Source: Streptomyces litmocidini (GTDB lineage: Bacteria > Actinomycetota > Actinomycetes > Streptomycetales > Streptomycetaceae). From it: a stretch of 64,000 bases of DNA. The notes below the pieces were generated by a model, which was not told the DNA's origin, made no database searches, and saw only the letters and a program-made list of their open reading frames with translations. The translations under genes were made by a program, and so were the position numbers. This document shows, one piece after another, positions 23,766 through 32,159 of the stretch (within the stretch, counting starts at the first letter, position 1; every line of letters starts with the position of its first letter). Location: NCBI RefSeq assembly GCF_014649755.1, contig NZ_BMTQ01000018.1:62001-126000 (forward strand). The letters run 5' to 3'.

Positions 23766-24038
23766 CTAGTGCCGCGTGCCGAAGAGCGAGCTGCGCAGGC
23801 GGCGGAGCGGGGCGAAGAGCGAGACCCGCGCGCTGCGGCTGCGGTGGCCGTGCACCGGCACCTCGCGCGTACGCGTCGTCAGTTCCCGCATGAGCAGCGT
23901 CGCCTCGGCCGCTTCGCGCTGGGGCACGGCGGGGCCGCCGAGCACCGCGAGATGGCGGTCGAGCCGCGAACTGGTCGCGCTGCTTCCGCAGGTGATGGCA
24001 GGCACTCGCGGCCTGCTGCGCATTGCTATCTGTTCCAT
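23766..24038 (-). CDS. Small conserved Streptomyces protein of unknown function
   Basis: 90 residues, start ATG 24038 with GGGGAG eight bases upstream. Ser/Arg-rich N-terminus with one Cys ('PAITCGSSATSSRLDRHLAV'), a central amphipathic stretch, and an Arg-rich C-terminus ending 'SSLFGTRH'. Longer in-frame extensions upstream lack a ribosome site. I recognise no domain. It is divergent from the pseudokinase gene. Confidence 0.55.
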   Translation of the reverse strand: MEQIAMRSRPRVPAITCGSSATSSRLDRHLAVLGGPAVPQREAAEATLLMRELTTRTREVPVHGHRSRSARVSLFAPLRRLRSSLFGTRH

Positions 24039-24358
24039 GTCACTCCCCACCCGTACAAGGGCACCCGGCCCGGGCAGGTTAACCCTATCGCTCCGTCGTG
24101 ACACCCGTGTATCCCGGCGGCGCGATTCACCGCACTCGTACGGGGGTTGACGGTGACTGTCCGAATACGTCTGATTCCAGGGCGAGTTGGACAGCACTCG
24201 AACACCTGCCGAACCATCACGAACCATCCTGCCCTCCGGACCGCCGTCCATGACCACGGAGGCGGGTGTGATCTCCGCCACCAAGATCGTCCGGGCGCGC
24301 CGCACGGGACCCGCGCAGGACCGGAGCCGTGAGCACGCCCCTCGGCTACCGTGGATCC

Positions 24359-25333
24359 ATGACGGTGATCGCGGGTCGTTACCGGCTGCTCGACGTCCTC
24401 GCCGAGGGGACGACGGGCACCGTCTGGCGCGCTCTGGACGAGACCGGCCACCACGAGGTGGCGCTCAAGGAGTTCCGCGCCCCGGCCGGGCTGCCGGCCG
24501 AGGAGCTCCCCCTGCTGTACGCGCGACGGGAGCGCGAGGCGCGGGCCGCCGCGCGGATCTCCCACCCCTCCGTCGTGCGGGTCCTCGGCGTGGTCACCGA
24601 GGACGGCCGGCCCTGGGTCGTGACGGAACTCGTCCGCGGCCTCACCCTCGCCGAGACCCTCGACGCGGACGGCCCGCTGCCCGCGCGCGAGGCCGCGCGC
24701 GTCGGCGCCGAGGTCCTCTCCGGCCTGCGGGCCGCCCGGGAGGCGGGCGCACCGCACCGGGGCGTGGGGCCGGGGCAGGTGCTCCTCGCGAACGACGGGC
24801 GGGTCGTCGTCACCGGCTTCGGAGGCGCGCCGGACGACCCCACGGACCCCGGGGAGGACCTGCGCGCCCTCGGGGCGCTCCTGGAGGCGGCGGCGGACGA
24901 CCGGTCCGGGCCGCTGGGTGCCGTGATCGACGGGCTGAGGGGCGAGGGGCCCGCCGTGACGGCCGATCAGGTGGAGCGCGAGCTGCGCCGGGTGGCCTCG
25001 GGCGGCACGCCGAGGGCGGAGACGGGGCCGGTCGGGGCTTCCGCTCCGCTCCGGACCGGCCGTGACGGCGACACCGGCACACGGGCCGGTGCGCCGCCGG
25101 CGCCGGCCCCGACGGCGGGCCCGCCGTCGGGCCCGCCCCGCACGGCGCCCCGCCGGGGTCCCGTCCTGGTGGCCGGGATCGTCGGGGCGCTGCTGCTCGC
25201 GGGGGCGCTGGTGTACCAGGCGGTACGGGACGACGGACCGGACACCGGGCCGGGGCCGGGCGGCGTCACGAGCACCGCTCCGACGGGGCCCGGTGCCACG
25301 GGCACCGGCGGGCCGGCTACACCACCCCGTTGA
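24359..25333 (+). CDS. Membrane-anchored Ser/Thr pseudokinase
   Basis: About 324 residues: kinase-like domain (1-215), Pro/Ala/Thr-rich linker, one transmembrane helix ('VLVAGIVGALLLAGALVY') and a short exposed tail. The glycine loop and Lys37 of 'VALKEF' are kept. The catalytic-loop Asp and Lys are both Gly ('HRGVGPGQVLL' in place of HRDxKPxN), and the DFG Asp is Gly ('VTGFGG'). Phosphotransfer is therefore unlikely; a scaffold or allosteric role is expected. ATG 24359 is preferred because TACCGT lies 6 bp upstream (leaderless pattern); a GTG at 24329 is the alternative. The 3' end overlaps the convergent lipase gene by 17 bp. Confidence 0.82.
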   Translation: MTVIAGRYRLLDVLAEGTTGTVWRALDETGHHEVALKEFRAPAGLPAEELPLLYARREREARAAARISHPSVVRVLGVVTEDGRPWVVTELVRGLTLAETLDADGPLPAREAARVGAEVLSGLRAAREAGAPHRGVGPGQVLLANDGRVVVTGFGGAPDDPTDPGEDLRALGALLEAAADDRSGPLGAVIDGLRGEGPAVTADQVERELRRVASGGTPRAETGPVGASAPLRTGRDGDTGTRAGAPPAPAPTAGPPSGPPRTAPRRGPVLVAGIVGALLLAGALVYQAVRDDGPDTGPGPGGVTSTAPTGPGATGTGGPATPPR

Positions 25334-26123
25334 AGGAGGGCAGGTAGCCGCCGGACTGTCCGGCGGCGGTCGGGTGGTACGACTCGCCGATGTTGAGCCA
25401 GTTGAGGCTGTGCAGCCAGGCGGAGCCCGAGCAGATCTCGTGTCCGGTGAAGGCGGGGACGACGCTCGCGAAGGTGAAGCCGTGGTCGGCGGCGCGCTTG
25501 GCGGTGGCCGCGTTGAGGTAGTCGGAGGCGCTGTTGATGGCGCTGCGCTCGTTCTCGCTGAGGCCGGCGACGCAGCTGCCGCTCAGCTGGTAGAAGCGCG
25601 GGTAGCCGAGGACGACGACGTGGGCGGCGGGCGCCTTGCTGCTGATGGCGTTGTAGACGGAGTCGAGCTTGCCGGGGAGCGTGGTGTCCACGTACGCCTT
25701 GGCCTGATTCACTCGGTTGATGCAGGTGGCCTCGGACTCCAGCACACAGGTCGTCATGACGTCGGCGAAACCGGCGTCATTTCCCCCGATCGTGATGGAC
25801 ACCAGGTCGGTGGCGGCCGAGAGGGGTCCGAGCTGATTCGCGGTCACATCACCCGTTCGGGCGCCCGAGCAGGCGGTGAAGGCGAACGAGGAGGGGGCGT
25901 GGGCGTTCTTCCACAGCACCGGATAGGCCTTCGTGGAGCGCTTGCAGTCGCCGCTGGCGCTGTCGTAACTCCCTGAGCCGACGCCGGAGGAGTACGAGTC
26001 CCCCAGGGCGACGTAGTCGAGTGCGGCGGTCTCGGCGGCCTGGGCCGCGCCCGACCCGGTGAGGGCGAGGACGGCACCGAGGAGGAGCGAGGACGAGAGG
26101 GCGGCAGAACGGGACAGTCTCAT
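25317..26123 (-). CDS. Secreted SGNH/GDSL lipase-esterase
   Basis: 268 residues with a signal peptide cleaved near 'GAAQAAE' (about residue 30). Block I 'ALGDSYSSG' holds the nucleophile Ser, block III 'GGNDAG' the oxyanion Asn, and block V 'SYHPTAAGQ' the His. Six cysteines would form three disulfides, as in the Streptomyces rimosus and S. coelicolor extracellular lipases, which hydrolyse fatty esters. Ribosome site AGGGAGG precedes the ATG. A CTACC-AGG-TAG element lies about 30 bp upstream. Confidence 0.93.
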   Translation of the reverse strand: MRLSRSAALSSSLLLGAVLALTGSGAAQAAETAALDYVALGDSYSSGVGSGSYDSASGDCKRSTKAYPVLWKNAHAPSSFAFTACSGARTGDVTANQLGPLSAATDLVSITIGGNDAGFADVMTTCVLESEATCINRVNQAKAYVDTTLPGKLDSVYNAISSKAPAAHVVVLGYPRFYQLSGSCVAGLSENERSAINSASDYLNAATAKRAADHGFTFASVVPAFTGHEICSGSAWLHSLNWLNIGESYHPTAAGQSGGYLPSFNGVV

Positions 26124-26334
26124 GGAACCTCCCTGTAGCAGGATCTCTGCGCTACCAGGTAGTAGCATCGGATCCGCTCCGCCGGAAGTGTTCATGTCAA
26201 AACTGGGACTGAACAAAGGCCGATCACCCATCAGGAGCAGTCCCTATCAAGCCACTTCGCGGAGCGGGGCGACCGGCGCCGTGACCGCCGCAAAACCCGG
26301 TGCGCGTCCCCGCCGGTTGCCCGATCATGGGCGC

Positions 26335-27434
26335 ATGTCCGACACCCCCTCCGCACCGCCCGCCTCGCTGCCCGTCGTCGTCAACCTCGACGACAGCGAC
26401 TCCCCGGGGGACGTCCTGGACGCGCTGTTCCTCGACCGCTTCGCGACCGGCGAGCAGCCGCACGCGCACAGCACCACCCTGGACCGGGCCAGGCCCGACG
26501 CGACGCTGCTCCCGGAGGGGGCCAGGGTGCTGCGGACGGCGCGGGACGACGACCGCAGCGCGGTGCTCGCCGAGGGCGAGGGCTGGACGATCCTCTCCTC
26601 CCGCTGGAACCGGCGCGCGGACGTGACCGTCACGGCCACCGACCCGGAACTGGCGCGGCGGATCCTCGCCGAGGCCACGGAGGGGGCGAAGGACGAACCC
26701 GAGCCGGAGCCCGACGACGTGACGATGGGCTTCTGGTACGTGGCCCCGCAGCGCGGCCCGCGGCGCATGACCCGCCGGATCAGCGCCGGGACCTGGGAGG
26801 AGGTCCGGCCCCACTACGCGGCGTCGGTGGCCGGCGCGATGGACGGCCTGATGAAGGTGACCCCGGAGGACGTCACCGGCCGGCTCCTGCTGCTGCACGG
26901 CCCGCCGGGCACGGGCAAGACCTCGGCGCTGCGGACGCTGGCCCGCGCGTGGCAGGACTGGTGCCAGGTGGACTGCGTGCTCGACCCCGAGCGGCTCTTC
27001 AACGACATCGGCTACCTGATGGACATCGCCATCGGCGAGGACGACGGCACGTCGAAGGGGCGCTGGCGGCTGCTGCTCCTGGAGGACTGCGACGAGCTGA
27101 TCCGGGGCGGGGCCAAGCACACGGCGGGCCAGGCCCTGTCACGGCTGCTCAATCTGACGGACGGGCTGCTGGGCCAGGGGCGCAACGTCCTGGTGGGGGT
27201 CACCACCAACGAGGACCTGGAGCGGCTGCACCCGGCGGTGGTCCGGCCGGGCCGCTGCCTGGCCCGCATCGAGGTCGGGCCGCTGAGCCGGGCCGAGTCG
27301 GTGGAGTGGCTCGGCCGCGAGGAGGACGTGCCGCGCGAGGGCCGACGCTGGCGGAGCTGTTCGCGCTCCGCCGCGGCACGCCCCCGGCGGGCCTCCCGGA
27401 GCCCCGCACGGCGGGGGCGGGGCTGTACCTGTAG
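26335..27434 (+). CDS. DUF5925 AAA+ ATPase, frameshifted near its 3' end
   Basis: Residues 1-150 hold the N-terminal DUF5925-type region. The AAA domain follows, with Walker A 'HGPPGTGKTSALR', Walker B 'LLLLEDCDE', sensor 'VGVTTNEDLERLHPAVVRPGRC'. Frame is lost near 27340-27344: the reading frame from the start continues as Arg-rich nonsense to 27609, whereas the -1 frame gives 'PTLAELFALRRGTPPAG' and ends 'GAGLYL' at 27434, the C-terminus expected for this family. One missing base (probably a C in GGGCC) explains this. It is either a real loss of the last 30 residues or a sequencing error. Coordinates given are for the repaired gene. Confidence 0.75.
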
Positions 27435-27547
27435 CGGGTACGGGCGCGTCGGCCGCCCGTGGCGCGCCGACGCGCCCCCCCGCCCCCGGGGTCCGCCTGT
27501 CGGACCGGGCCCCGGGGTCTTCTCCGTCCGGAGCGGGTACGGACGCG

Positions 27548-27922
27548 TCAGCCGTCGTACGCCGCCCGCAGGGCCTCGTTCAGCGCCGCCTCCGCGGCCT
27601 CGCGGCTGAGCCCCAGGCGACGGGCCTCCTCGACGTACTGGGCGGCGGCGGTGGCGGCCCGGCGGGTCGCCGCGTCACCGGCGGCGGCCACGAAGGTGCC
27701 GTGGCGCCCGCGCGTCTCGATGACTCCGTCCGCCTCCAGGGCCTTGTACGCCTTGGCGACCGTGTTCGCGGCGAGGCCCAGCTGCTCCGCGAGCCCCCGT
27801 ACCGTCGGCAGCTTGTATCCGACCGGCAGTCTGCCCGACCGGGCCCGCTCCGAGATCTGGGCACGCAGTTGTTCGTAGGGAGCGGTGGTGGATCCGTGGT
27901 CCACGGCGATGGTGAGTGTCAC
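27548..27922 (-). CDS. GntR-family regulator, YtrA subfamily
   Basis: 124 residues: winged HTH ('LPTVRGLAEQLGLAANTVAKAYKALEADGVI' pattern, about 38-68) plus a short helical C-terminus, the size of YtrA-type repressors that usually control an ABC transporter next door. No such transporter is adjacent here. Divergent from the GNAT gene with 74 bp between starts. Confidence 0.88.
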   Translation of the reverse strand: MTLTIAVDHGSTTAPYEQLRAQISERARSGRLPVGYKLPTVRGLAEQLGLAANTVAKAYKALEADGVIETRGRHGTFVAAAGDAATRRAATAAAQYVEEARRLGLSREAAEAALNEALRAAYDG

Positions 27923-27996
27923 GCGGCCGATTCTGCCCCCACCCCACCGGAAAATGGGAGGCGGTGGTGCGCCCCGCGCCCGTAGCGTGCCACCCC

Positions 27997-28920
27997 ATGA
28001 CTGTGATCGTCCGTGATGTACGGGCCCAGGACGCCGAGGGCTTCGCCCGGGTGCGCCGGGCAGCGCTCCCCTTCATGCTCGCGACCGCCGAGCAGGTCGC
28101 CTTCGACTGGGCGCACGCCCACCCCGACGCCCATGACCGCCCGCTGGTCGCCGTGACCGAGGACGGCGCGATCATCGGGACCGCGCAGCTGAGGATCGCC
28201 CACGACGCCCCGGAGCCCGGCATCGGCTCCGTCAACGTGTACGTGGACCCCGCGCGCCTGGGGCTCGGCGCGGGGACGCTGCTGCTGCGCGCCGCCGAGG
28301 AGCACCTCGTGGAACGGGGCGCGCGGACGCTGTACAGCTGGGTCCTCGACGGGCCGGCGAACCGTGCGTGGGCCGAACGGCGGGGGTACGCGCCCCGCCG
28401 CGGCGCGCACTTCCTCCGGCTCGACCTGACGACCGCCGAGCTGCCGCCGCTCCAGGACCCCCCGTCCGGGGTCGAGCTGCGCACGGCGGAGGACTTCGCG
28501 GCCGATCCCCGGCCGCTGTTCGAGCTGGACGCGGTGACGACGGCGGACGAGCCGGGGGACGTGGGCACGGAGCTGGACGACTACGCGCACTGGCGGGAGA
28601 CCACCTGGGAACATCCGCTGTTCGACCGGGCGCTGACGACGGTCGCGGTGGTGGACGGGGTGCCGGCGGCGTTCAGCGCGGCGCAGACGGACGGTCGGGG
28701 CCGGTACTGCTCCGGGATGACGGGCACCGCGCCGGCGTTCCGGGGCCGCGGGCTCGCGAAGCTCGCCAAGGCCGCCTCGCTGCACCGGGCCAGGGCCGCG
28801 GGCTGCGGGGAGGCGTTCACGAGCAACGACGCCGGCAACGGACCGATGCTGGCGATCAACAAGTGGTTCGGCTACGAGATCTGCGCGACGGAGGTGAGGC
28901 ATGTCCGGACGGTCGGTTGA
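27997..28920 (+). CDS. Tandem-domain GNAT acetyltransferase
   Basis: 307 residues with two GNAT folds. The first (about 1-150) contains the acetyl-CoA loop 'RLGLGAGTLLL'; the second (about 155-307) contains 'FRGRGLAKLAKAASLHRA'. Start ATG 27997 has TAGCGT 8 bp upstream and no ribosome site, so the transcript is probably leaderless. The stop lies within the next gene (20-bp overlap), so the pair is cotranscribed. Substrate unknown; MshD-like mycothiol synthase is a distant two-domain relative. Confidence 0.85.
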   Translation: MTVIVRDVRAQDAEGFARVRRAALPFMLATAEQVAFDWAHAHPDAHDRPLVAVTEDGAIIGTAQLRIAHDAPEPGIGSVNVYVDPARLGLGAGTLLLRAAEEHLVERGARTLYSWVLDGPANRAWAERRGYAPRRGAHFLRLDLTTAELPPLQDPPSGVELRTAEDFAADPRPLFELDAVTTADEPGDVGTELDDYAHWRETTWEHPLFDRALTTVAVVDGVPAAFSAAQTDGRGRYCSGMTGTAPAFRGRGLAKLAKAASLHRARAAGCGEAFTSNDAGNGPMLAINKWFGYEICATEVRHVRTVG

Positions 28921-29386
28921 GATCACCCTGACGAAGGCGGGCCGGACCAAGATCCGTTACCCGGCCGAGGTGCTGACGGAGAAGGGCGCCCGGCTCTCGG
29001 TGCGGGCCCCGTGGGCGGCCGAGGGGGTACGGGACTTCGGCTTCGTGCGGTTCGAGCCCGGTGACGTGTTCGTGGAGCACTACTGGCGCGACCGCTGGTT
29101 CACCGTCAAGGAGGTGTGGTCGGCCGACGGCGGCCTGAAGGGCTGGTACTGCGACATCACCCGGCCCGCCGTGATCGACGGCGCCGAGGTGGTGGTCGAG
29201 GACCTGGACCTGGACCTGTGGGTGTCGGCGGACGGCAGCGAGGTGCTGCGGCTCGACGAGGACGAGTTCGCGGCGAGCGGTCTCGCCGCCTCCGACCCGG
29301 AGGCGGCGGCCCGTGCCGTGGTGGCCCTCGACGAGTTGGAGCTACTCGGCCGGGAGGGCCTGATCGACCTGCTGCACCAGGCCTGA
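28901..29386 (+). CDS. DUF402 (FomD/Ntdp-like) nucleotide phosphatase
   Basis: 161 residues. The 'EHYWRDRWFTVKEVW' motif and the acidic run 'VVVEDLDLDLWV' with 'WYCDI' before it are the metal-site signatures of DUF402, whose members hydrolyse nucleoside di-/triphosphates or CMP-linked phosphonates (FomD). Starts inside the 3' end of the GNAT gene. Likely cytoplasmic housekeeping or stress role; no fosfomycin-type genes are present. Confidence 0.82.
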   Translation: MSGRSVEITLTKAGRTKIRYPAEVLTEKGARLSVRAPWAAEGVRDFGFVRFEPGDVFVEHYWRDRWFTVKEVWSADGGLKGWYCDITRPAVIDGAEVVVEDLDLDLWVSADGSEVLRLDEDEFAASGLAASDPEAAARAVVALDELELLGREGLIDLLHQA

Positions 29387-29406
29387 GGCCTGTCCCCCCG
29401 GCTTTC

Positions 29407-29817
29407 TCAGCGCAGTTCGACGTCCGCCTGCTCGGTGGTGAGGAAGCCCGGCAGGGGCAGGCCCGACGCGCCGGCCGTGAGCTGCACGAGGGTGGCCTCC
29501 ACCCGGGCGGCGCCCGGCTGGTAGACGGGCTCCTTCACGACGGCGGTGTTGGCCCACGTGTGGAGGTGCCCGTCGCAGACGGCCCGGGTGCCGCCGATGC
29601 CGGTGGAACGGCTCCCCTGCTTGAGGGTGGAGCTGACGAAGACGGGGCCTTCGCTGTCGTCGAGGCAGCGGTACGTGCCGGAGACGGTGACCGTGCCGTC
29701 GGCGCCGATCGTGCCGTACTCGTCGATGGTGAGGCCGCCGGCCCCTCCCGCGTGGGCGAGGGGGGCGACGGCGGCGGTGAGCAGGGCCGCTGCGGTGAGG
29801 ACGAGTCGGACGCGCAT
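29407..29817 (-). CDS. Secreted DUF6299-type protein
   Basis: 136 residues with a signal peptide (cleavage after 'PLAHA'), then a small beta-rich domain with two cysteines likely joined by a disulfide ('TYRCLDDSEG' and 'GTRAVCDGHLHTW'). Resembles the DUF6299 group of secreted Streptomyces proteins of unknown function. Convergent with the DUF402 gene, 20 bp apart. Confidence 0.75.
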   Translation of the reverse strand: MRVRLVLTAAALLTAAVAPLAHAGGAGGLTIDEYGTIGADGTVTVSGTYRCLDDSEGPVFVSSTLKQGSRSTGIGGTRAVCDGHLHTWANTAVVKEPVYQPGAARVEATLVQLTAGASGLPLPGFLTTEQADVELR

Positions 29818-30178
29818 GAGCGGGGTCCTTTCGGGGGTGGGGGGAAGGTGCTGCCCGCCAGGGATACCCGATCAGGCCGCCCGTCGGCCGAATCTCACCC
29901 CATCGGGGGCGAGTTGGTCCGGTCGCCGCACATACGGTCGTACGGTCCTCCCGCGCGCGCCCCGGGCCGTCGCGCGCCGGTCGGGCCGGCCGTTCCTGAG
30001 CCGCCCCTTACCTCCTTGCAGAGAGGCCCCTTGTACCCCGCCGAATTTGGGCCGGACGGTAGCGTCGGGGAAGCCGTCCCGTCCCCCTACCTGCAGCTTC
30101 GATGGACTTCGGCAGTACGACTGCGCGGTCCTCGGTACTGTGCAGCGGACACGTGATGCACACCAGGGGGAGCCGCTC
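29818..30178. other. Non-coding spacer
   Basis: 361 bp without a convincing gene. The right part contains TACTGT (about 30136), a plausible -10 box for the short open frame at 30179. Confidence 0.45.
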
Positions 30179-30250
30179 ATGCCCGATCTCAGCTCCTTTC
30201 GTTCCCGGCCGCTTGATCACGGCGGTGACCTCTCCGGCTGTGGGCGGTGA
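30179..30250 (+). CDS. Possible 23-residue peptide or 5' remnant of a truncated gene
   Basis: ATG 30179 follows a good ribosome site (AGGGGGAG). The frame encodes MPDLSSFRSRPLDHGGDL and stops at 30250, directly before the convergent isomerase-like gene. It may be the stump of a gene cut by rearrangement near the insertion element, or not a gene. No homology can be assigned. Confidence 0.25.
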   Translation: MPDLSSFRSRPLDHGGDLSGCGR

Positions 30251-30934
30251 CTATGCGAACAGGGGAAATCGGTCGGCGTCCACACCCAAGCGCTCTCGGT
30301 CGCTACCGGACAACGACGCGCGTCCGGTAGCCACGCGCGCGTACTGCGTGTCGTCCCACGGCACCGGCACCGGGCGGCCCAGTAGCCCGTCCAGCGTACG
30401 GCGCGTTTGGCCGAGCCCTTCTGCCGAGGGTCCTGGTGCACCGGGAAGCGACACGACGAGGTCGAGATGGTGGATCGTCGCCTCGACGGCCAGCGTGCGG
30501 ATCAGATCACCGGCACTCAGCACGTGGCCCTGGGTAGCGACGTACTGGTCGGGCGCGGCACCGGCCGCGGCGTCAACCACTGCGGCTACCGTCTGCGAAT
30601 ACAGCTCGCACAGCTGGTCGACGTGCAAGAACATGCTGGCGACGACCCGGGTGAACCTCCGACCGTTGGCCGCGCCCACGGCGTCGGGGCGCCAATCCTC
30701 CCAGTAGGTGACCGCGTCGCGGTCCGGCGTCCGCCCGGCGGGCGTGTGCAGCGCCACCAGGCCGCGTTGCGCGTCGCTCAGGCAGTGGAAGACCAGGTCG
30801 CGCACCGACCATCCGGCACAGCCGGTCGACAGCCATGACTGCTCATCCGTGAGGGTCGTGACAACGGCGTCGAAGGCACCGTAGGCCGCGCGCAGTACGT
30901 CGGCCGGGCGCTGTTTTTCCTCCTCGTAAGGCAT
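30251..30934 (-). CDS. Maleylpyruvate isomerase / DinB-superfamily protein
   Basis: 227 residues of the mycothiol-dependent maleylpyruvate isomerase N-terminal fold (four-helix bundle). 'CAGWSVRDLVFHCLSDAQ' gives the first metal His; 'HVDQLCELY' and 'EATIHHLDLV' give further candidate His ligands. Members catalyse mycothiol-dependent isomerisations or transfers, but most Streptomyces copies are uncharacterised. ATG 30934 is preferred over an upstream start because TATCCT lies 7 bp before it (leaderless pattern). Confidence 0.78.
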   Translation of the reverse strand: MPYEEEKQRPADVLRAAYGAFDAVVTTLTDEQSWLSTGCAGWSVRDLVFHCLSDAQRGLVALHTPAGRTPDRDAVTYWEDWRPDAVGAANGRRFTRVVASMFLHVDQLCELYSQTVAAVVDAAAGAAPDQYVATQGHVLSAGDLIRTLAVEATIHHLDLVVSLPGAPGPSAEGLGQTRRTLDGLLGRPVPVPWDDTQYARVATGRASLSGSDRERLGVDADRFPLFA

Positions 30935-31000
30935 GCCCGCGAGGATAGGACGGCAGCCTGTCAAAGAACACCCCGCCCGCCCGCGTCAGACAGAGCTACA

Positions 31001-31901
31001 GGGGCACTGAGCTCTTTCCAACTTCGCTGTGCTGAGCACGAGTTGGACAGTCCTGCGCAACGGCGAAGCTCCTGGTAGACGGGTTCTCGACCAAGATCAC
31101 CCATGTCCGCCAGGAGCTTCGTGTGCTTGTCTACCCGTCGTCGATCGGCCTGTCCACCCGCACCCTTCAGTATCTGACGGGGCGGCTCCGGGCTCGGCGG
31201 CGGGCGATCGGGACGCGGTGGCGACGCCTGCCGGTCGGGAATCAGGCCCTGCTGGTCCCGGCCCACCTGCGGTGCGGCGATACCTACGCCCAGCTCGCCA
31301 CCGGCTTCCGCATCAGCACCGCGACCGTCTACCGCTACATACACGAGGCCATCGACGTCCTGGCTGCTCTGGCCCCCACCCTGGACGAGGCGATGAAGAC
31401 CGTACGGACGAAGGCATTCGCAATCCTGGACGGCACCCTGCTGCCGATCGACCGGATCGCCGCCGACACCCCGTACTACTCCGGGAAACACAAACGCCAC
31501 GGCATGAACGTCCAGGTCCTCACCGACCCATTCGGACGGCTCCTGTGGGCCTCACCCGCACTGCCCGGGTCCACCCATGACCTGACCGCCGCACGCACTC
31601 ACGGCATCATCGACGCGCTCGCCGAGGCAGGCGTGAAGTGCTGGGCGGACAAGGCGTACCAGGGCGCCGGCCGACCGGTCCGCGTGCCGTTTCAGGGCCG
31701 TCGACTCAAGCGGTGGATGCGCCTGTACAACAGCAGCCACGCCAAGATCCGCTGCCTCGGCGAGCAGGGCATGGCCACCCTCAAGGGCTGGCGGCTGCTA
31801 CGCAAGCTCCGCTGCAGCACCAACCGGATCACCGACATCGTGAAGGCCGTCGTCGTCCTTCAGCACGCCTCAACCTGAGGTTGAAAAAGGCTCACTGCCC
31901 C
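31001..31901 (+). mobile_element. IS5-family insertion sequence
   Basis: 901-bp element with imperfect terminal inverted repeats. The left end begins GGGGCACTGAGCTCTTTCCA; the right end, read inward, begins GGGGCAGTGAGCCTTTTTCA. It carries one intact transposase gene. No clear target duplication was found, so the exact outer ends may be off by a few bases. It lies between an isomerase-like gene and the LPMO gene, interrupting no recognisable gene. Confidence 0.85.
31123..31878 (+). CDS. IS5-family DDE transposase
   Basis: 251 residues, uninterrupted. N-terminal HTH_Tnp_4-like segment ('CGDTYAQLATGFRISTATVYRYI'), then a DDE_Tnp_4 catalytic domain: Asp in 'AILDGTLLPID', Asp in 'STHDLTAARTHG', Glu in 'RCLGEQGMATLKGW'. 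GTG start at 31123 fits the usual length. Base composition is less extreme than the neighbours, as expected for a mobile gene. Apparently active copy. Confidence 0.92.
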   Translation: MLVYPSSIGLSTRTLQYLTGRLRARRRAIGTRWRRLPVGNQALLVPAHLRCGDTYAQLATGFRISTATVYRYIHEAIDVLAALAPTLDEAMKTVRTKAFAILDGTLLPIDRIAADTPYYSGKHKRHGMNVQVLTDPFGRLLWASPALPGSTHDLTAARTHGIIDALAEAGVKCWADKAYQGAGRPVRVPFQGRRLKRWMRLYNSSHAKIRCLGEQGMATLKGWRLLRKLRCSTNRITDIVKAVVVLQHAST

Positions 31902-31913
31902 GGCCACATCGCC

Positions 31914-31952
31914 GCTCCCTGTGTGGCTCCCCCAGAGAGCCACACAGGGAGC
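31914..31952. terminator. Strong hairpin downstream of the insertion sequence
   Basis: A 16-bp perfect inverted repeat (31914-31929 with 31937-31952) with a 7-nt loop lies just after the right end of the element. There is no T-run, so it may terminate as a GC-rich Streptomyces-type hairpin or be a protein site. Confidence 0.55.
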
Positions 31953-32072
31953 CACCGCACACGACATCCAGCGGACTCAGGCGAACACTCACGGACCAAG
32001 AGGGCATGCCTGCGCAGGATCTCGAAGACCGCCGACAGGCAGTCTCTAAGCGCACTCTTACCTCCGCCTTAA

Positions 32073-32091
32073 CGCGGCCCTAAAGGCCGCG
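32073..32091. terminator. Short hairpin upstream of the LPMO gene
   Basis: CGCGGCC-CTAAA-GGCCGCG, 69 bp before the LPMO ATG. It could be a terminator of upstream readthrough or a 5' regulatory element. The interval 31953-32159 otherwise holds no gene; the ribosome site GAAGGAG is at 32141-32147. Confidence 0.4.
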
Positions 32092-32159
32092 ATCCGCGCT
32101 TCTTCCGGGGCTAGTTTGCTCGGCGTCACCCACCGCCCCCGTGAAGGAGTCGTACCCCC

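Noticed and set aside
30961..31500. Minus-strand frame across the left end of the insertion sequence
   Set aside because: Crosses the element boundary and opposes the transposase; no start signal.
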